Shown here piece by piece: positions 57,315 through 64,000 of a stretch of 64,000 nt of DNA; position 1 is the stretch's first letter; the number at the start of each line of letters is the position of its first letter. The stretch is from Culex pipiens pallens (lineage: Eukaryota > Arthropoda > Insecta > Diptera > Culicidae). Made by a program: the position numbers and the translations under genes. The DNA lies in assembly GCF_016801865.2 (NCBI RefSeq), contig NC_068939.1, forward strand, positions 129,484,917 to 129,548,916, in the 5' to 3' direction. A model generated the notes under the pieces. It worked only from the letters and a program-made list of their open reading frames with translations. It ran no database searches and was not told the origin of the DNA.

Positions 57315-58610
57315 CTGCAGAGTTTTGAGAAGAATTAGAAATCGGCCAAAAGGCTACATTTACGTGTTGAGATCATTGGATCGTCATTTCTCGATCCACC
57401 ATCGACAAATGGTCGTGATCGTGCTATCATGTCGCACGTCGATTTTGGGTCAAATTGAGTTAAGAACGCCATTTTGTGCAGCTCTAAATGCCTCACCTTC
57501 ACAGATCCCCATAATTCGATTTCAACTCTAAGATATTCAACAAAAATCGGGGAAAAACTCCATGTTCTCTCCGTAGTCTTGATATGACAGAAGTTCCGAT
57601 CTAATAGTGCTATTTTGATACACCTTGCAAATTGCTGTAAGTGCGACAACTGGTCAAAGGGATTTTTTGTCAGAACGCGTTTGACACACGTACATGCCCG
57701 ACTACTGTGAACATAGTTAATTATAACTCAGAACTCCGGCAACCAAATTCAACCAAACTTCGGGACAATGCATCGACAATGTTCGAAGATTGTTTTCTAA
57801 AATTCAACAAATTAAAAAAAAAACAATATATGGGTCATTCCATCTGAAGCGGAACAGCATTTGAAAATTACCCTCTCCGATCCTGCTCAAATTTGGCAGA
57901 GCTGTTGATACTATCAAAACATGCAAGAATCCCGAATTTCATCCAAATCGGACCACCCCATCCATTTTTGTACCTCCCCAAAAAATCGACTTTTTGGCGA
58001 TTTTTGGCCAAACCTCCTAGTTTCAAACGGCGATAGCTCAGGAACCACAAATCTCAGAAGGTCGGTCTTAGACTCAATTTTGAAGGAAATTGGACGTAGA
58101 ATCCATTTCCGTGATCAAAATGTTGATTAATTTATTTTTTCTACCTGCATTGCGCAACTGAAAACTTTAAACGGCCGTATCTCAAAACACCCCAACTAAT
58201 TTTTTTTTATTTGACCTCACCATCGTGTTCCCCGGCCAATTTTACATAAGAATCACCTATCGACAGAAATGAATATGTTTCGTTCCAGAGATATCGAATT
58301 TTAAAGTTTTGTGTTTTCGAGATTACCTGCATCAGCTTCATTCGCCGCATCTGCTAGAAGCACACAGGCGGGCTGATCAATAACTGCTACCTGGCCATTT
58401 ATTGAAATAATATTTCATCATAAATAATCTTCATCAAATTGAGCAAAAATTAACTGTATAATACTGTAGGAAACTGAAGTTTAATCGCAAATGTTTATCT
58501 GCTCAAAAAAATTAATGAAGTGAATTTCTGTGTTAACCCACTGGACAGAGCAATGACGACACACAGTAAAGGGCAGAATTGGATTCCGACGGAGCGAGAG
58601 GAAAATGCAA

Positions 58611-58939
58611 TTGGGTACTAAAGCCCTATGCCAATTTTTATGTACAACGGTAAAAAACACGATTAAAAACCATTTCTGATCACTTTTTTTCATTTTAATG
58701 CAAACAAAAAATTTGACAAGACAACATTTTTTCGATGGATCAACTATGGTCCCCTTGGAACGAGCTGTCAAGTAGGAGCTTTTCTGTCAAGAAGGACCAC
58801 GAGGTTAATTTTTCAAAATTGATTTAAAAATCCATTTTAAACTTTTTGTGGTTGTACAAAGGGTCATTGTACTCAGAAAAATAAGCTTTATCGCTGTAAA
58901 CAATAATATCAGTAATCTAAGCTTCATTTTAGGACCCAA
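58611..58939 (-). mobile_element. MITE family D copy 3 (329 bp)
   Basis: In inverse orientation to copy 2, with TTGGGTACTAAA and TTTTAGGACCCAA ends and AATT on both sides. Confidence 0.87.
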
Positions 58940-59086
58940 TTCTCGGATTAGTTTTCAAAAAGCCGTAAGAGCCATTGTTAAACAAAGTCCTTTTTGCATC
59001 GGTATTCGACCTACTTACGAAAAACCAATATCAAAATGCTCGAGATTGTTCATCTACACGTCCTTCAAGTGCCCCAAACTTAAAAT

Positions 59087-60844
59087 TTTCAATTCAATTC
59101 GGTTTTATTGGTGAATAATCAAGATACAATAAGTTCTTTTGAGATACATAACAGAGTTTTGGAGTTCCTTTCAGCTGTGTGTTATACAAATCCATTTTGG
59201 AACAATTATTACTAGTAAATAAAGGTGTCACCAAGAGTAAGAAAAAATAAGAAAAAACTTACTAAAATTGCAAGGGAAAGGGGATAGAAATAGAGAAAGC
59301 TTAAAACTAGATCACAGTTTTTTATCCTTTATAGATGTGCTTGATCATCAGCTCCCCAAGGGCCAGGAATTGATCCGCCTTGTTTCGGCAGGTCCGAAAC
59401 CGCGTCATCATCTCCCCTGCGAGAGCAAAGAACTCTGGCAGGGTAAAGAGATCTTCCCCGGTAACTTCTTGCTGGGCTGCATTGCCGCTACCGGCAGCGA
59501 CCACGCTTGCAAACGATCGCCCCCATCCAGGAGGGAACGCTGAGTTGTCCACTGGAACCGTACGATGACCAGCTGCCGGCACGGTTACGCTCGTACTTCG
59601 CTGAAGAGGGTGGGATGCTGCTGCTTTCTTCTTCCTCTTTTCCTGCTCCTCGAGGTAGCTTTTCCGTGCGCTGCATCCACGGTAGTTGCTGGTATGGTTA
59701 CCTCCACAGTTAGCGCACTTGATGCGCGCCTTGGTTTGCTCTGCTTTGTCCCCCAAGTCCGCCTTGCACGGCAGTGCGCACGCCTCCGAGAGGTGTGACT
59801 CACCGCACTTCACGCAGCGGGGTGGGAGGTTGCAGTTCCGCGAGCCGTGGCCAAATTTCTGGCAACGGTGGCATTGCGCTGCGTCCGTCGGGTTCTTTAA
59901 GTAAAACCGCCAGTTTACCCAAAAACCGTCCAACGCCTTAGTTTTCCGCAGGTCTTGTATTTTGACGGTGCCGCGGTCGAAGTACAACAGGTACAGTGTG
60001 TGTGTACCTGTGACTGTTGTCTTCCGCGAGAGGACTTTTATGTCACGCGGCGTAATTCCAGCACCCGAGAGGTCCTTATTGAGGTCGGAGATCGGGCGGT
60101 CTTGGTACCCCTGCAAGACGACCTTAACGGCTGTCTTCTGCACGGGGTCGAACGTGTAGAACTTGTAGTTTTTATTCTTCAATTTCTCCACAACCAGGTC
60201 GAAGTTCTTGCTGTCAAATGTGTAGACTTGCACTGACGACTTACCGATTTTCAGACAATATCCGAGGCCTTCCAGCAACTCGTCAATATCGTCCGTCAAC
60301 GTGTCCAAAACATAGATTGGAGGTGGTCTACGTTCTTTTGGAGGATTGTTCGTTTTTGACGTCGACACTTTTTTCCGTGCACGTCCATCGTATTCGTCGT
60401 CGTCGGTAGTGCTGCTACCGTCGGTGTTGTTGTTGTTGTTTTCTTCGTCGTCGCTCAGCATCTGGAACTCGTTCCTGATGGGAATGTTGGCGGATGTTGA
60501 CGTGTTGGTCGTGGCACCGGAAGTACCGGAACGGGTTCGCACTGGTGATCTTGGAACATATCCGGGGTGTAGTAACTTTTTGTCGATTCCATCTGCGCTC
60601 ACGCTCCCCTGCGCGATGGCGGTCGACACGGCGTTGGTTTGTTTACCTTTTTGCACACGGCCGGTAGACGAACTTCGCGGGTTTTTCGAGGCCGCACTCG
60701 AACTGCCACGGCCACGGCCGGCCTTTGGCATGCTGCAGGAGCAAACTCGCGGATAATCACGGTAATTTACGGCGAAAAAATCGAAAAAACGATAGAGCAC
60801 TGAGCACTTGACTGCTGCCTGCTCTCGTGCTTACACGGAGGTGA
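59087..60844 (-). mobile_element. Complete ORF1-only Jockey-like non-LTR element (1758 bp)
   Basis: The 11-bp target duplication AAACTTAAAAT is at 59076-59086 and 60845-60855. On the minus strand the order is a 113-base leader, ORF1 (60731-59322), a 235-base 3' UTR, then AATAAAACCGAATTGAATTG and A bases at the 3' end. The duplication fixes both ends, so ORF2 was absent from the integrated copy rather than lost by later deletion at an edge. The GAATT repeat at the 3' end would fit a specific recognition tail. Confidence 0.85.
59322..60731 (-). CDS. Jockey-type gag-like ORF1 protein (469 aa), intact
   Basis: The RNA-binding ORF1 product of a Jockey-clade element. The start is the ATG of MPKAGRGRGSSS; an upstream in-frame ATG (60800) is also inside the element but begins unlike protein. 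The first 160 residues are basic, Ser/Thr-rich and disordered. A PRE_C2HC-like domain follows (DTLTDDIDELLEGLGYCLKI through GFWVNWRFYLKNPTD). Then three zinc knuckles: CHRC-QKFG-H-GSRN-C (CX2CX4HX4C), CVKC-GES-H-LSEA-C (CX2CX3HX4C) and CANC-GGN-H-TSNYRG-C (CX2CX3HX6C), the usual Jockey triplet. The C-terminus has GWGRSFASVV and an LPEFFALAGEMM helix. The whole 469 codons are open, suggesting recent insertion or constraint. Confidence 0.85.
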   Translation of the reverse strand: MPKAGRGRGSSSAASKNPRSSSTGRVQKGKQTNAVSTAIAQGSVSADGIDKKLLHPGYVPRSPVRTRSGTSGATTNTSTSANIPIRNEFQMLSDDEENNNNNTDGSSTTDDDEYDGRARKKVSTSKTNNPPKERRPPPIYVLDTLTDDIDELLEGLGYCLKIGKSSVQVYTFDSKNFDLVVEKLKNKNYKFYTFDPVQKTAVKVVLQGYQDRPISDLNKDLSGAGITPRDIKVLSRKTTVTGTHTLYLLYFDRGTVKIQDLRKTKALDGFWVNWRFYLKNPTDAAQCHRCQKFGHGSRNCNLPPRCVKCGESHLSEACALPCKADLGDKAEQTKARIKCANCGGNHTSNYRGCSARKSYLEEQEKRKKKAAASHPLQRSTSVTVPAAGHRTVPVDNSAFPPGWGRSFASVVAAGSGNAAQQEVTGEDLFTLPEFFALAGEMMTRFRTCRNKADQFLALGELMIKHIYKG

Positions 60845-61404
60845 AAACTTAAAATAAATGAAATTTTGTTTCATTTTCTAGAAAAACGAAAATTAGTGTC
60901 AGAGGTCACAATGGCTCTTACGGCTTTTTAAAAACTCACCCGAGAATTAATCTTGTTAGTAACACTGAAAAATAAGTGCACGATACATTATTGAGTAAAA
61001 ATATGAATTAAAATGAATAAAATTTGTTGATACGTTGTACTCTAGTGAAGGACGATCACAAGGAGTAGGAAAAGGATTTCTGGAATGTATAAAACTGAAA
61101 AATGTAAGAAAATCACAAAGTTTGATCTGCTGCAAAGCGGCTAATCAGGGTGGCCACCTCGGGAAAAAACCGGGAAAACCGGGAAAAACCCGGGAATTTA
61201 TTCCACCGGGAGAAAACCGGGAAAAACTCGGGAATTCGACTGACAAACCGGGAAAATATTTTAAGTTTAGTTAAAATTCGACAAATTCCTCTTAAATGAA
61301 TGTATACTTTTCTCTATTAGAATATTATTCAAGTTATTCTTAATGAAGAATTCGGGAAAATAATGTTTAAATTTGTGTAATAGACTCAAGCTACTAGGCT
61401 TTGG

Positions 61405-61512
61405 TTGTTTTTTTTTTTTTTTTTTTTTTTTTCTGTTGAGTATTCCATGATATATTTCTTTGGCGAGGGGTTAACTACAATTACCACTACACCACCGGAC
61501 CCGGTTTAAAAA
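61405..61512 (-). mobile_element. tRNA-like SINE fragment with long A tail
   Basis: On the minus strand GGTCCGGTGGTGTAGTGGTA gives a box A (TGGTGTAGTGG). It continues to AACCCCTCGCCAAAG and ends in an A tract of about 26 (T run 61409-61434 on +). A clear B box is missing, so it is a short or truncated SINE. Confidence 0.5.
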
Positions 61513-61908
61513 ACAAATGTTTGATAAGCTGCAATTTTTCCGATCAAGTTCGCGTGTCAATAGAAAATTTACTCAGCGCTATGATTTTTGAAGTCTTATT
61601 TCAATAAGTATTGAATTTCATAAGCACAATAAACAATTTATTTTTATTTTATTATTTATTTCAATATCAACTTGAGGGTGCACAGCAGCCAAGGAAGTTG
61701 TTGCCATTTTATTCCAAAATTGTCAAACTTACGGATTTAACCCTTCAACAATATGATTGTAAAAAGAGTCAAAATCTGCTTTATTTTTTTTTGTAGACAG
61801 TAACTTTAGGGAATAAATAACCGATAGTTCCCATAATTTCGAAGATACTAAAATTTGCGTACCGAAAATCGTGGTGCTAAAAGCTTAGCAGAGAATACAG
61901 TTCAGACG

Positions 61909-62491
61909 CGATTATCCGAAGGCCTCGGAAAAAAATTGAAACAAAAAGCCACAGTTTCAACATTTGCATGAAAAAAGTTTTTTTAAATGCATTTCACACT
62001 AGTTCAGTTGTTTTGCAATGTAAAATGTAAGATTTGACGAAAACAAAAATTTTAGCGAAAAAAAAATTAGCATCGAAAATTTTTAAAAATTCAAATGATT
62101 TTTAAATCAACCCAAACATGCTAAAAATGATTCTGAACGCAGGTGAATGGATCAAAAATTGATTTCAGTTGATTCCACTTAAATTTTCATTATAATTTTG
62201 AAGTTTTTTGAAAAAAAAATTGCCCCCTGATTTTCGGGCCAAAATTTTAAATAAAATTTGTACCAGCCTAAACTACTTTAAATGATTTAGAATTATGAAA
62301 TCCAAGATGGCGTCCAAAATGGCTGAAATGAAATATTGAAAAAATGCATTTTAAAAATTTAATAGGCAATCAACCACTCAACAGCGACTTAAATTAAGTC
62401 GCAGAAATCGAATTTGATGTTAAAAGTAAGAAAATAAAAAAATACGAATTGTTTTTATTGTTCAAACCTTCGGATAATCGAGACGGACTGT
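61909..62491. mobile_element. Pogo-like MITE, family G copy 3
   Basis: It begins after TA with CAGTTCAGACGCGATTATCC and GAAGGCCTCGG and ends CGGATAATCGAGACGGACTG. Its middle (about 61950-62265) is an inverse copy of a repeat also seen at 20700-21000 and 47070-47610. Confidence 0.65.
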
Positions 62492-62554
62492 TTACAATTT
62501 TTACTGTAAAACATTTGGTGGAATTTCAAAAATCTATTTTCAGTAGTATTTTAC

Positions 62555-62717
62555 ATCCTTACCAAAAATCATGATTTTCTGAGTTCAATATTCCACTTTT
62601 CATACGAATTTTTCAGTTCAACCCATATAACCATTTTTATGGTTGTAGTACCTGAACTCAAAAAATCGTATGAAAAGTGGGATATTGAACTCAGAAAATC
62701 ATGATTTTTGGTAAGGG
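62555..62717. repeat. Inverted repeat, arms about 63 bp
   Basis: The left arm (CCTTACCAAAAATCATGATT...TCATACGA) pairs with the right arm (TCGTATGA...AATCATGATTTTTGGTAAGG) around a spacer of about 33 bases, with few mismatches. A palindromic MITE remnant is likely. Confidence 0.8.
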
Positions 62718-64000
62718 TGTATAAGATGATGTTTGGCTTTCTCAGTCAAACAAATTATTAAGGACAAATTGCAATGAACTTTGTGTTTGTGTTTTTAAAT
62801 CAGATTCGAGTACTTTTGTATAATTTTAAAATGTCGGAAATATTTGGAATTTAAGATATTTTTATATAGTTATTTGAGAATCTTTCAACAGTTAAATGCC
62901 TATCAAATTGTGTTCAAATTCAGAACATTTGAAAAAATATCTTTCTTTTAAAATTTATTTTAAAATTGTAATTTAAATTTTAAATAAAATTTTCAGATAT
63001 TTTAAAATTACAATATTTTCAGAGTTCAACTGCATAATAGTCATTTCAATACAAACAGTCACATTTTATTTTTATTCAAACACAAAAATTTAGTTTTTGT
63101 TGGGTTTTATTTAATTCTCATCTGAAAATTCCGTAAAAAAAGATTAACTGAATTTTGACTGTTTCGGTTGTGTTGTTCAGAAAATCGCAGCACGATCAAT
63201 TGATTTTTTACCATTCTGTGTTACTCAAAAATTTCAAAACATCCAAACATGTTTATTTTTTCTTTTTTCAATAAATTTGGCACGGCTCATACAAAGGATG
63301 TATTGAGAATTATGTTTATGTTTGCGCGATCTGGGAGTCGCGATGAGGGGTTGAAGTACAGGCCAACTCAGAGGGTTTTTTTTGGACAGTTACATTTTTT
63401 CTAGAAATCGAATCAGCAAAAAAAAATTAAGGTACCGATTGTTTATAAATATATGGCACTCTTTTTCTGGAAGAATCGTTCTTCTTGAACTTAAAAAGCT
63501 TTTTCAATGAAAACTGAAGAGTATTTGTATAAATGTTGTTGTCTTTTGCAAATCTTTTCTACCCATACTCATACCCAACATTGTAAATGCTATTTCCTGC
63601 TTTCCAGTAATAATTTATGTAATTCTTAAATTTAATACAAAACGATTTTTTATTGATTTTAAGTTAAGAAAAATTGTGGAGCATGGAGATGAAAAATCAC
63701 AAGCATTATGGAAATTAAGGATTTGGACTAAAAACTGTTAAAAACGGCTTCTTACTTTTTGTACTCAATTTAAAAGCTTTCTTGAGAAATAAAAATATTG
63801 AACCAAATGTATACGTTGCGTATGCGTTCAAAAAGAATTTTGATACTAACGTCAATCTATAAAAAAAAACATTGTAATTTGATTTAAAACTATATGGAAA
63901 AATTCCTTCTGGCCTCGGGAGAAAACCGGGAAAAAACCGGGAAATTGAAAATCCAAATCTGGTGGCCACCCTGGGCTAATTCTCCAAATTTAGTTGCGAT

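Larger units (their letters stand above)
61146..63973. mobile_element. hAT-type element with CCGGGAAAA ends (2828 bp)
   Basis: The ends CAGGGTGGCCACC and GGTGGCCACCCTG are perfect 13-bp inverse repeats, each followed inward by CGGGAAAAACCGGGAAA repeats. GGCTAAT flanks both sides exactly (61139-61145 and 63974-63980), 7 bp of a presumed 8-bp duplication. No transposase was recognised. It contains a SINE, pogo-like MITE copy 3 and an inverted repeat (62555-62717). Confidence 0.83.
57315..64000 (-). other. Presumed XRN1 intron, transposon-filled
   Basis: No further XRN1 exon is found up to the window edge. Contents: a widespread mosquito-like repeat (TCATCCAAATCGGACCACCC at about 57940, relative near 40450), MITE D copy 3, the ORF1-only Jockey-like element, a SINE and a hAT element. 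About 57320-57830 and 58140-58600 show nothing I can name. Confidence 0.6.

Noticed and set aside
60731..60844. Inr/DPE promoter in the Jockey-like element leader
   Set aside because: TCAGTG and TCAAGT occur, but no DPE-like motif falls at +28 to +33 from either.

Overview
The window looks like nuclear DNA from a culicine mosquito, most likely Culex. This is inferred from insect-type proteins, short GT-AG introns inside very long repeat-filled ones, AT-rich non-coding DNA and dense nested MITEs and retroposons. No search was run, so the species is not proven. There is no operon structure, CRISPR array or bacterial feature.

Four host genes can be built by joining exons in frame. (1) RN-tre (USP6NL-like Rab GTPase-activating protein, TBC domain) lies on + in eleven exons from 5353 to 31356; the exons sum to exactly 1084 codons including stop. 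Introns 1, 6 and 10 are 12.9, 4.4 and 4.4 kb. (2) A DRC9/IQCG-like axonemal protein lies on - from 45423 to 39799 in five exons (378 aa) and is convergent with RN-tre. (3) A 73-aa acidic protein, possibly GON7-like (KEOPS), lies on + from 47922 to 48207. (4) The C-terminal 946 codons of the 5'-3' exoribonuclease XRN1/pacman lie on - from 57314 to 54353; its nuclease-domain exons must lie beyond the right edge. A tRNA-Ile(AAT)-like gene sits at 48390-48463 on -.

Most of the rest is transposon-derived. Two ORF1-only non-LTR retroelements keep intact gag-like frames: LOA/I-like at about 125-1206 and Jockey-like at 59087-60844, the latter with an 11-bp target duplication. Two long hAT-type elements (35028-39005 and 61146-63973), several short non-autonomous retroposons with target duplications, tRNA-derived SINEs, and many MITEs follow. 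Three MITE families share CTGCC ends and 4-bp target duplications. Nesting is deep: a MITE split by two others at 1703-2715, and a three-layer stack at 45741-47060.

Other structure includes a 435-bp near-perfect hairpin in RN-tre intron 6, a perfect 48-bp inverted repeat at 27707-27847, a 1.5-kb array of an 8-bp unit in the DRC9 intron, and a 1.2-kb inverted-repeat element carrying GC-rich intron-containing sequence (16138-17307). The host genes are functionally unrelated: endocytic Rab regulation, ciliary motility, possible tRNA modification and mRNA decay.
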